This document shows positions 1-5,379 of a DNA stretch of 9,210 nucleotides, piece by piece (positions within the stretch are counted from its first letter, which is position 1; every line of letters begins with the position of its first letter). The notes beneath the pieces are model-generated. The model was not told where the DNA came from. It searched no databases and worked only from the letters and a program-made list of their open reading frames with translations. The position numbers and the translations under genes were made by a program. Source of the DNA: an uncultured Porphyromonas sp. (GTDB taxonomy: Bacteria; Bacteroidota; Bacteroidia; Bacteroidales; Porphyromonadaceae); the NCBI GenBank assembly GCA_927910985.1, contig CAKMOP010000258.1, forward strand, positions 1 through 9,210, read 5' to 3'.

Positions 1-177
1 TGCGGAGGCTACGTTGCCCACATTGACTGCGACGAGCACCTCCGTAGGCTTGGGGGTGGGGCGGTCACTGCTGAGCTTGAGCATCCAGAGTAGGAGGAGG
101 AAGAGGGCGTGGCAAGCCACAGTCACCAAGATGGCGAGGGCACCACGGCGCGGAGCTGCGGGATCGGTCTGTGGCAT
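1..177 (-). CDS. TonB-family energy transducer, N-terminal fragment (runs off the window)
   Basis: Only the first 59 codons are present; the gene continues beyond the left edge. The protein starts MPQTDPAAPRRG, a short basic cytoplasmic tail, then has one hydrophobic segment at about residues 13-33 (ALAILVTVACHALFLLLLWM), then a Pro/Lys-rich start of a periplasmic linker (DRPTPKPTE) and a VNVGNVASA stretch. A histidine sits inside the membrane segment (H23), matching the single conserved histidine in the TonB transmembrane helix. The start lies 5 nt after the exbD stop, so it should be cotranslated with exbD. Such a protein would carry energy from the ExbB/ExbD proton channel to outer-membrane TonB-dependent receptors. 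The C-terminal TonB domain cannot be seen, so a TolA-like or other single-span periplasmic protein remains possible. Confidence 0.7.
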   Translation of the reverse strand, partial: MPQTDPAAPRRGALAILVTVACHALFLLLLWMLKLSSDRPTPKPTEVLVAVNVGNVASA

Positions 178-182
178 AGGGC

Positions 183-614
183 TTATAGGGCTGATGCAGG
201 CTCGCTCTCGGCGCGTGTCGCTAAGACGACCTTGAGGGAGGACTGAGCAGCGGCGTTGATGACAGCGACGACCTCCTTGTAGGGCACGCTCTCGTCCGCT
301 TGGATGGAGACGAAGGCTTCAGGATGCTCAGCGGCGAAGATGCCTAACTGCTCCTTCAGTTGCTCGGGGGTGAGCTCCGTGGGAGTAGCACGGTCGATAG
401 CCAGATAATAGTGGAGGTCAGGGGTGAGGGTAATCCGTGCCGAGGGGGTCTCGGGAACGGACTGCGGGGCAGAGGTAGGCAGGGTGACCTTGATCGTATT
501 CGGTACGATGATGGTACTGGTCACCAGGAAGAAGATCAGCAGGAGGAAGATGACGTCCGTCATCGAAGCCATACTGAAGCTGTCGGCGACTTTGGTCTTA
601 CGCTTGAGTGCCAT
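183..614 (-). CDS. exbD: ExbD/TolR-family biopolymer transport protein
   Basis: This 143-residue protein is the family's usual size and topology. It has a basic cytoplasmic N-terminus (MALKRKTKVADS), one transmembrane helix at about residues 19-38 (TDVIFLLLIFFLVTSTIIV) and a periplasmic domain. The aspartate at the head of the helix (D20, in SMTDVIFLLLIFF) corresponds to the membrane Asp that carries protons in ExbD and TolR. The periplasmic part ends with a VSIQADESVPYKEVVAVINA segment typical of the ExbD fold. With ExbB it forms the proton-driven inner-membrane motor that energises TonB. It starts 34 nt after the exbB stop and ends 5 nt before the TonB-like gene, so it is the middle gene of an exbB-exbD-tonB unit. 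TolR is the main alternative, but no Tol-Pal genes are in view. Confidence 0.93.
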   Translation of the reverse strand: MALKRKTKVADSFSMASMTDVIFLLLIFFLVTSTIIVPNTIKVTLPTSAPQSVPETPSARITLTPDLHYYLAIDRATPTELTPEQLKEQLGIFAAEHPEAFVSIQADESVPYKEVVAVINAAAQSSLKVVLATRAESEPASAL

Positions 615-648
615 ACGGTCGTAGGTAAGCTAAGCTACTGATGGAGGC

Positions 649-1329
649 TTAGTGCACCTCGTTGAGCATATCCATAAATTCCATCGTCTTGGCCTCCATC
701 TTACCACCGACCTTGTCGAGCTCAGCGACGAGATAGTTGTAGGCGAAGAGGGCGACGATACCCACGACAAGACCACCGACAGTCGTTACTAAGGCTTCGT
801 AGATACCGCCCGAGAGGAGGGCAACATCGACACCGCCTGATCCAGCATTAGCCATATCGAAGAAGGCGCGCACCATACCCGTGACCGTGCCGAGGAAGCC
901 AATCATCGGTGCACCAGCGGCGATGGTAGCGAGGATGGGAAGCCCCTTTTCAAGGCGACCAATCTCAATGTTTCCGACATTCTCGACGATGACCAGGACG
1001 TCTGACATCGGGCGACCGATGCGGGTCAGCCCCTTGCGGATCATACGTGCATAGGGGGTGTTCGTGTCGTCACAGAGCTTGATAGCCGAAGGGGTCTTCC
1101 CCTCGAGGACATAGTCCTTGATACGCTCGACGAAGTACTTGTCTTCGCGACCCGCAGCGCGTAGCTGGAGGTACTTCGAGACGAAGATGTAGAGGGCTAA
1201 GAGTGAGAGTACGAGCAGGACGATCATGATCCAGCCGCCCTTGGTGGCCAGATCAAGGATGGAGAGTGAGGCCTGAGGGGTCGTGTCAGCGAGAGTCTGG
1301 GCCAAAGCGGCCGTTGCAGTAGTATCCAC
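649..1329 (-). CDS. exbB: ExbB/MotA/TolQ-family proton channel protein
   Basis: With a GTG start at 1329 the protein has 226 residues. It has three membrane segments: about 34-53 ([18 protein letters not shown]), 130-156 ([20 protein letters not shown]) and 174-200 ([20 protein letters not shown]). A cytoplasmic loop lies between the first two. The GFLGTVTGM and [10 protein letters not shown] motifs are the conserved ExbB/TolQ signatures, including the threonines that line the proton path. It forms the oligomeric channel around the ExbD dimer. No in-frame ATG exists ahead of TM1; the first is inside TM1 (IMIV) and would destroy it. GTG at 1329 gives a short polar N-terminus and lies 47 nt after the presumed natural pdxJ stop. 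ATT at about 1341 and TTG at 1398 are the alternatives. It probably shares a transcript with pdxJ and exbD. Identity is firm; the start is uncertain. Confidence 0.9.
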   Translation of the reverse strand: MDTTATAALAQTLADTTPQASLSILDLATKGGWIMIVLLVLSLLALYIFVSKYLQLRAAGREDKYFVERIKDYVLEGKTPSAIKLCDDTNTPYARMIRKGLTRIGRPMSDVLVIVENVGNIEIGRLEKGLPILATIAAGAPMIGFLGTVTGMVRAFFDMANAGSGGVDVALLSGGIYEALVTTVGGLVVGIVALFAYNYLVAELDKVGGKMEAKTMEFMDMLNEVH

Positions 1330-1376
1330 GGGGTCTGTAATCGATATAAATGTGAATGGATGAATGCTTGAGGGGG

Positions 1377-2098
1377 CTACTTCGAGCTGGTGAGGCAAGC
1401 GCGGTAGCGACGGATCGTCTCTTGAGTCCGAGGTAAAGGGCGTCGGAGATGAGGGCGTGTCCGATGGAGACTTCGGAGAGGAAGGGGATGGCTTCGGAGA
1501 AGAAGCGGAGGTTCTCCAAGCTCAGGTCGTGACCCGCGTTGAGCTCAATGCCCAAGGTACGGGCGTGCTCGGCAGCCTGGATGAAGGGAGCTACAGCGCG
1601 GGCGTGGTCAGCGGAATAGCCTGAGGCATAGGGCTCGGTATAGAGCTCGACTCGGTCGGTGCCGAGTGCGGCCGCAGCGTCGAGATTCTTGAGGTCAGTC
1701 CCGACAAAGATCGAGGTGCGGATGCTCCAAGCGTGGAGCTGTCCGAGGATCTCGGAGAGGAAGTCACGGTGTCGCGCTACGTCCCAGCCTGCACTGCTGG
1801 TCAGGGCATCGGGAGCGTCAGGCACCAAGGTCACCTGATGAGGACGCACTTCCTCGACCAGTGCCATAAAGGAAGGAATGGGGTTTCCCTCGATATTGAA
1901 TTCAGTCGTGAGGACTTTCTTTAGCTCTCGTACGTCTTGATAGCGGATGTGTCGCTCGTCAGGGCGGGGATGTACCGTGATTCCTTGCGCTCCGAAGCGC
2001 TCACAATCCAGAGCTACCTGCAGGAGGTTGGGGACGTCTCCGCCTCGTGCATTACGCAGCGTAGCTATCTTATTTACATTGACGCTTAGTTGAGTCAT
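1377..2098 (-). CDS. pdxJ: Pyridoxine 5'-phosphate synthase PdxJ, with a one-base deletion near its 3' end
   Basis: PdxJ condenses 1-deoxy-D-xylulose 5-phosphate with 3-amino-2-oxopropyl phosphate to make pyridoxine 5'-phosphate, the last ring-forming step of DXP-dependent vitamin B6 synthesis in the cytoplasm. The TIM-barrel sequence is well conserved: [20 protein letters not shown] at the start, [11 protein letters not shown] with H43, R45 and H50, the Glu of NIEGNP (E70), [21 protein letters not shown] (H190) and [14 protein letters not shown]. The ATG at 2098 is chosen because it matches the family N-terminus; the open frame extends upstream to a GTG at 2134. After residue 225 the frame breaks. 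Within 1421-1429 one base appears lost, and the normal tail ([15 protein letters not shown], stop at 1377-1379) continues in another frame, giving 240 residues, the usual family length. Read literally, the frame runs on to 1286 with 44 unrelated residues inside exbB. All catalytic residues precede the break. Confidence 0.9.
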
Positions 2099-2120
2099 AC
2101 GGCGAACTTTTATACATTTG
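2090..2120 (+). promoter_or_regulatory. Bacteroidetes -33/-7 promoter for nadK
   Basis: On the plus strand TTG (2090-2092) and TACATTTG (2113-2120) are 20 nt apart and match the -33 and TAnnTTTG -7 elements of the Bacteroidetes primary sigma factor. The predicted start is near 2127, giving a leader of about 75 nt before the nadK ATG at 2203. The promoter overlaps the pdxJ start codon region and faces the pdxJ promoter. Confidence 0.5.
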
Positions 2121-2147
2121 TAGACAGGCTTCACGCCCAGATAGATA

Positions 2148-2155
2148 CAAAGTTA
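2148..2155 (-). promoter_or_regulatory. Bacteroidetes -7 box for pdxJ (TAACTTTG)
   Basis: On the minus strand TAACTTTG matches the Bacteroidetes consensus TAnnTTTG exactly and lies about 50 nt upstream of the pdxJ ATG. The -33 region, about 20 nt further upstream (around 2175-2180), reads TTATCG, a weak match to TTG. Transcription would start near 2141 and could carry pdxJ-exbB-exbD-tonB, since no other promoter is obvious between these genes. Confidence 0.5.
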
Positions 2156-2202
2156 AGTTTATTTGACCTACCTACGATAACTTAACCTCCTTCGATTCCT
2201 CT

Positions 2203-3075
2203 ATGTACAAGATCGCACTCGTCGCTTCATCGCACCTCTCGGCACACGCCGCCCCTCTTGCTGAGCTCTTCCGCCTCCTCGATCGCCCCGATGTGAGCCT
2301 GTGGTGTGACCGTAGCTTTCAGCGTACACTCGCCTCTGATTTTGACCTCCATCCTGAGATAGTAGGCTATATACCAGCGGACTACAGCCCGATGGATATG
2401 GACTTTGTCATCAGCTTGGGTGGGGATGGTACGCTGCTAAGGGCTGCGCGTCGGGTCTTTGCCGAGGGGACGCCCGTCTTAGGGCTGAATATGGGACGAT
2501 TGGGCTTCCTCACCGATCGAAGCGTCCAAGAAGCTTTACCCCTGCTCTCGCGCCTTTTTGAGGGGAAGTACACGACGGAGCGGCGTATGCTGCTCTCGGT
2601 AGAAGTCGACGAGACGCACTACGGTGAAGCCCTGAACGAAGTAGCCCTGCTGAAGCGTGAGACAGGCTCGATGATTACCCTGCATACCCGTCTTGCGGGG
2701 GACGAGCTGGCCAGCTATGAGTGTGACGGGCTGGTCATCGCGACACCTTCGGGCTCTACGGCCTATTCGCTCAGTGCCTATGGTCCGCTGATGATGCCTC
2801 AGGTAGGGGCGATGCTCATCACGCCTATTGCGCCGCATTCGTTGACGATGCGCCCCCTGGTCATTCCCGAGGATGAGATGATTGAGATGACGGTCTCAGC
2901 GCGCAATAATACCTTCCTCATCGTCCTCGATGGGCAGACGAAGATCCTTCCCTGCGGGGCTAAGATTATCATTCGTAAGTCGGTAAATAGTCTTTGCCTC
3001 TTGCATCTCGATAAGCATTCCTTTGCCGACACGCTTCGTAAGAAGCTCTTGTGGGCAGCACCCGTGCGCGAGTAG
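2203..3075 (+). CDS. nadK: NAD kinase (ATP-dependent, PpnK family)
   Basis: NAD kinase phosphorylates NAD+ to NADP+, the only route to new NADP(H), in the cytoplasm. The 290-residue length is typical. Key features in order are a Rossmann-like start (MYKIALVASS), the ATP/NAD motif SLGGDGTLLRAAR at about 71-83 with the hallmark GGDG (73-76), VLGLNMGRLGFLT (92-104), the NEV segment (145-147) and the NAD-binding core DGLVIATPSGSTAYSLS (175-191). APHSLTMRPLVIP (210-222) and a C-terminal DGQ motif (LIVLDGQ) follow. The ATG at 2203 gives the family N-terminus directly. The gene diverges from pdxJ across a 104-nt gap and converges on rpsO, ending at a strong hairpin terminator. No truncation or missing residue is visible. 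Confidence 0.97.
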   Translation: MYKIALVASSHLSAHAAPLAELFRLLDRPDVSLWCDRSFQRTLASDFDLHPEIVGYIPADYSPMDMDFVISLGGDGTLLRAARRVFAEGTPVLGLNMGRLGFLTDRSVQEALPLLSRLFEGKYTTERRMLLSVEVDETHYGEALNEVALLKRETGSMITLHTRLAGDELASYECDGLVIATPSGSTAYSLSAYGPLMMPQVGAMLITPIAPHSLTMRPLVIPEDEMIEMTVSARNNTFLIVLDGQTKILPCGAKIIIRKSVNSLCLLHLDKHSFADTLRKKLLWAAPVRE

Positions 3076-3098
3076 CTCGCAGGGAGGTGCAAAAATGA

Positions 3099-3146
3099 CT
3101 CCGCCCCAGACGCTGTCCATGTGACAGGTCTGGGGCGGAGCTTTTT
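3099..3146. terminator. Bidirectional intrinsic terminator between nadK and rpsO
   Basis: A GC-rich stem pairs 3099-3111 (CTCCGCCCCAGAC) with 3128-3140 (GTCTGGGGCGGAG). A second stem inside it, CTGTC (3113-3117) with GACAG (3123-3127), closes a five-base CATGT loop; only one base (3112) is unpaired. TTTTT follows at 3142-3146 for the plus strand, and AAAAA at 3091-3095 gives a U-tract for minus-strand transcripts. It therefore should end both nadK and rpsO. Confidence 0.9.
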
Positions 3147-3191
3147 CTTATCGAAGGGGGGGATGACTCCTTTGGGGAGCTACCTCTTCGC

Positions 3192-3461
3192 TTAGCGACG
3201 GATACCGAGTTCCTTGATGATAGCACGGTAACGCTCGATGTCGATCTTCTGGAGGTAGTCGAGCATACGACGACGCTTACCGATGATCATCTTCAGAGCG
3301 CGCTGGGTGCTGTAGTCCTTCTTGTTCTTCTGCAGGTGACCCGTCAGGTGGGAGATGCGGAAGGTGAAGAGGGCGATCTGGCTTTCAGGGCTACCCGTGT
3401 CCGTGGAGGACTTACCATACTTTTCGAAGAGCTCAGTCTTCTTAGCTGAATCTAAATACAT
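3192..3461 (-). CDS. rpsO: 30S ribosomal protein S15
   Basis: S15 is a primary 16S rRNA-binding protein that organises the central domain (platform) of the small subunit. The 89-residue length is exactly that of the family. The helical bundle reads MYLDSAKKTELFEKYG, then the diagnostic DTGSPESQIALFTFRISHLTGHL (about 22-44), then HLQKNKKDYSTQRALKMIIGKRRRMLDYL (about 43-71), ending YRAIIKELGIRR. The RNA-contacting residues of the TGSPE loop, the H/KDY turn and the RRRMLDYL helix are all present. The ATG at 3461 gives the standard N-terminus. It stands alone on the minus strand with its own promoter and leader upstream and the shared terminator downstream. Confidence 0.98.
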   Translation of the reverse strand: MYLDSAKKTELFEKYGKSSTDTGSPESQIALFTFRISHLTGHLQKNKKDYSTQRALKMIIGKRRRMLDYLQKIDIERYRAIIKELGIRR

Positions 3462-3493
3462 AGCTTGTACTTAAAGGTGAAACAAAATACCGC

Positions 3494-3545
3494 CGTCGTC
3501 AGCTTGTCCTTTGCCTCACAGGAGTACGCAGGCAGACAGACGACG
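3494..3545 (-). promoter_or_regulatory. Structured rpsO mRNA leader, possible S15 autoregulatory site
   Basis: Between the proposed rpsO promoter and the ATG the minus-strand RNA can fold into nested stems: CGTCGTC (3545-3539) with GACGACG (3500-3494), then TGTC with GACA, then GCCT with AGGC closing a 13-nt loop. An AGCT internal loop lies on the 3' side. S15 represses its own mRNA in several bacteria by binding folded leaders. That this leader binds S15 is inference from position and foldability only. Confidence 0.4.
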
Positions 3546-3559
3546 CTCGGATCGTGCCG

Positions 3560-3567
3560 CAAAGGTA
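3560..3567 (-). promoter_or_regulatory. Bacteroidetes -7 box for rpsO (TACCTTTG)
   Basis: TACCTTTG on the minus strand matches TAnnTTTG exactly. It would start rpsO transcription near 3553, about 90 nt before the ATG. The -33 region shows only a weak TTG-like sequence (TCGTT near 3588-3592). Confidence 0.55.
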
Positions 3568-3716
3568 CAATAATCTCGCCAAATGAACGACTTACCTGCG
3601 ATAAGCATTTGAGACAAACACTTGTAATTGTTTCTCCAAAGAGCGGCGCTCTTGCAAAGGGCACAGCAGCTCTGCGTTGGTCGCACGCCCTGATCTGACC
3701 AGGACGGTGTGTGCAC

Positions 3717-3817
3717 CTATATAGATCGGTGTGTGAAGCTATATAGGTCAATGCGCCGACCAATATAAGTTCGTCCGCCGACCTATATTGCTTCGCTTGG
3801 TAAGCTATATAGGTCGG
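3717..3817. repeat. Cluster of direct and inverted TATATAGGTC(GG) repeats
   Basis: Five related copies occur within 100 bp: TATATAGATCGG (3718-3729, +), TATATAGGTC (3740-3749, +), GACCAATATA (3758-3767, the inverted form with one change), CCGACCTATAT (3778-3788, inverted) and ATATAGGTCGG (3807-3817, +). The second and third form one hairpin with an 8-nt loop. The fourth and fifth form a perfect 11-bp stem with an inner GCTT/AAGC pairing. Several neighbouring copies are spaced about 20-22 bp apart. The core ATAGGTCGG recurs in the hairpin at 5308-5345, and CTATATAGG-like words recur at 8970-9005. Function is unknown. Confidence 0.7.
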
Positions 3818-3875
3818 AGAGCTCCCCTCGGGAGAGAGCTTGATTCGCCTTCGGGATGATGAAGCTTAATGAGCT

Positions 3876-3906
3876 ATTTGCCTCCTTGCTGTGTTATATA
3901 GCAAAT
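3876..3906. promoter_or_regulatory. Inverted repeat upstream of rclA, possible operator
   Basis: ATTTGC (3876-3881) and GCAAAT (3901-3906) form a perfect 6-bp inverted repeat with a 19-nt spacer. A nested TTGCT...AGCAA pair shares its right arm. It lies 27 nt before the rclA ATG, where an oxidant-responsive regulator or RNA polymerase would act. No regulator gene is in view, and short inverted repeats arise by chance in AT-rich DNA. Confidence 0.25.
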
Positions 3907-3932
3907 CACTTATAGAATCCTTGTAACAGAAG

Positions 3933-5276
3933 ATGAAGACAAGAACAATTGCACACTTAGTTATTGGCTTTGGGAAGGCAGGTAAGACACTGGCTGCCGA
4001 CCTGGCTAAGCACGGCGAATCGGTTATCCTCGTCGAGCAGAGTGCCACGATGTACGGCGGCACCTGTATCAATATCGGTTGTATTCCCTCGAAGCTCCTT
4101 CTTGTCGAAGGTGAGAAGAGCGAACGACTCTCCGATAAGTCCGCTGCTTTCACCGCTGCGATGCAGCGCCGCGAACAACTCACCTCCGCCCTGCGTGCTG
4201 CTAACTACAATAAGTTAGCTTCCATCCCTGGCGTGGAAGTTCTGACCGGTAAGGCGCGCTTCCTCTCGCCCCATGTCGTGGAAGTCACGACCGAGAGCGG
4301 TGTGGAGCAGATCGAAGCCAAGCAGATCTATATCAACACGGGGGCACGCTCGGCAAAGCTCTCCCTCGAGGGTGCAGACGATAAGCGTATCTACGACAGC
4401 ACGGGGCTCCTCCAGCTCGAGTCGCTCCCCAAGCGTCTGGTCATCGTCGGTGGTGGCTATATCTCGCTGGAGTTCGCCTGTATGTATGCTGCCTTCGGTA
4501 GCCAGGTGACGATCCTCGAGCAGGGAAGTGTCTTCTTAGCGCGCGAAGATCGTGATGTCGCTGAGGCGATGCTCGCGATGCTCTCTGACCGTGGTATTCA
4601 GGTTGTCCTGCAGGCCGAGACCCAGCGGTTTGTCCCAGCAGAGGATGCTGTCACGGTCGTCACGTCGCAGGGGGACTACGCTGCCGAAGCCGTCTTGGTC
4701 GCCATCGGTCGCCGTCCCAACGTAGAGGAGCTGAACCTCGAAGCCGCTGGTGTCGCTCTGACTCCTCGAGGCTTCATTCAGGTCGATGAATATCTGCGTG
4801 CCGCTCCCCATATTTGGGCGATGGGCGATGTCGCCGGTAGCCCACAGTTCACCTATGTCTCTCTGGACGACTACCGCATTGTGCGTGATCAGCTCTTCGG
4901 CGAAGGCAAGCGCACGACCCGTGACCGATCGCTCCTGCCGACAAGCGTCTTCACCACCCCTGCGCTGGCACAGATAGGGATGACCGAGACGCAGGCTGCT
5001 GCCTCGGGTCGCCCCTATGAAGTCAAACGTCTGCAGACGGTCGCTATCCCTAAGGCAAAGGTGCTTGGGGAGACCCACGGCCTGCTGAAGGCGATTGTCG
5101 ACAAGGAGACGGGGCTGATCTTGGGCGCAACGCTCTTCTGCCCCGAAGCGCACGAGCTCATCAACCTCCTGAAGCTCGCGATGGATCATCAGGTGCCTGC
5201 CTCCGCACTCCATACGCAGATCTTCACGCATCCTACCATTGCCGAAGCTCTGAACGACCTCTTTGCCCCCAACTAA
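3933..5276 (+). CDS. rclA: RclA-type flavin disulfide reductase (hypothiocyanous acid / reactive chlorine defence)
   Basis: This 447-residue class I pyridine nucleotide-disulfide oxidoreductase has an FAD-binding start (HLVIGFGKAGKTLA, 8-21), the redox pair C45-x4-C50 in YGGTCINIGCIPSK, the NAD(P)H-binding VIVGGGYISLEFA (170-182), a second FAD motif HIWAMGDVAG (293-302) and the dimerisation-domain motif HPTIAE (H433/E438), the His-Glu pair of the active site. It resembles E. coli RclA as I recall it: GFGKAGKTLA, MYGGTCINIGCIP, YDSTGLL, FLxREDRDxA, QFTYxSLDDYRIVRD, GEGKRxTxDR and IFTHPxxxEALNDLF. RclA reduces hypothiocyanous acid with NAD(P)H and protects against hypochlorous acid. The ATG at 3933 gives the family N-terminus. 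It stands alone, flanked by repeats upstream and a hairpin downstream. Other members of the superfamily (mercuric or dihydrolipoyl-type reductases) fit the RclA-specific motifs less well. Confidence 0.88.
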   Translation: MKTRTIAHLVIGFGKAGKTLAADLAKHGESVILVEQSATMYGGTCINIGCIPSKLLLVEGEKSERLSDKSAAFTAAMQRREQLTSALRAANYNKLASIPGVEVLTGKARFLSPHVVEVTTESGVEQIEAKQIYINTGARSAKLSLEGADDKRIYDSTGLLQLESLPKRLVIVGGGYISLEFACMYAAFGSQVTILEQGSVFLAREDRDVAEAMLAMLSDRGIQVVLQAETQRFVPAEDAVTVVTSQGDYAAEAVLVAIGRRPNVEELNLEAAGVALTPRGFIQVDEYLRAAPHIWAMGDVAGSPQFTYVSLDDYRIVRDQLFGEGKRTTRDRSLLPTSVFTTPALAQIGMTETQAAASGRPYEVKRLQTVAIPKAKVLGETHGLLKAIVDKETGLILGATLFCPEAHELINLLKLAMDHQVPASALHTQIFTHPTIAEALNDLFAPN

Positions 5277-5307
5277 CCTCGGGCAAAGAACCCACTTCTC
5301 CTAAGTG

Positions 5308-5345
5308 CCACGGCCGACCTATCTCGCAAGATAGGTCGGCCGTGG
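5308..5345. terminator. Perfect 17-bp hairpin between convergent rclA and mutS
   Basis: CCACGGCCGACCTATCT (5308-5324) pairs perfectly with AGATAGGTCGGCCGTGG (5329-5345) around a CGCA loop. Its place, 31 nt after the rclA stop and 34 nt beyond the mutS stop, suggests a shared two-way terminator. No U-tract follows on either strand, so it may act by a less usual mechanism or mainly protect 3' ends. The inner GACCTAT/ATAGGTC core matches the repeats at 3740-3817. Confidence 0.6.
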
Positions 5346-5379
5346 TGCGTCTGGGGAGAGTCTGTGGCGAAGCAGTCCG

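Larger units (their letters stand above)
3568..3932. other. Gene-poor intergenic stretch between rpsO and rclA
   Basis: No open frame here resembles a protein; the few that exist lack a credible start or codon pattern and cross repeats. It contains a compact hairpin (AAGAGC 3639-3644 with GCTCTT 3648-3653), a CTCCC/GGGAG hairpin near 3822-3836, the cluster of TATATAGGTC repeats (3717-3817) and a possible operator ahead of rclA. The rclA promoter must lie at its right end, but I see no exact TAnnTTTG box there. Confidence 0.6.

Noticed and set aside
1286..1424. The literal 44-residue C-terminal extension of PdxJ as a real domain
   Set aside because: It lies in exbB in another frame and resembles nothing, while the family-typical PdxJ tail is encoded one frame away.
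3452..3763. A minus-strand open frame of about 103 codons upstream of rpsO
   Set aside because: It runs through the rpsO start, promoter and leader and into the repeat cluster, with no recognisable protein features.
4536..5231. A 231-codon open frame antisense to rclA
   Set aside because: The plus-strand frame carries all RclA motifs; the antisense translation has no family features.
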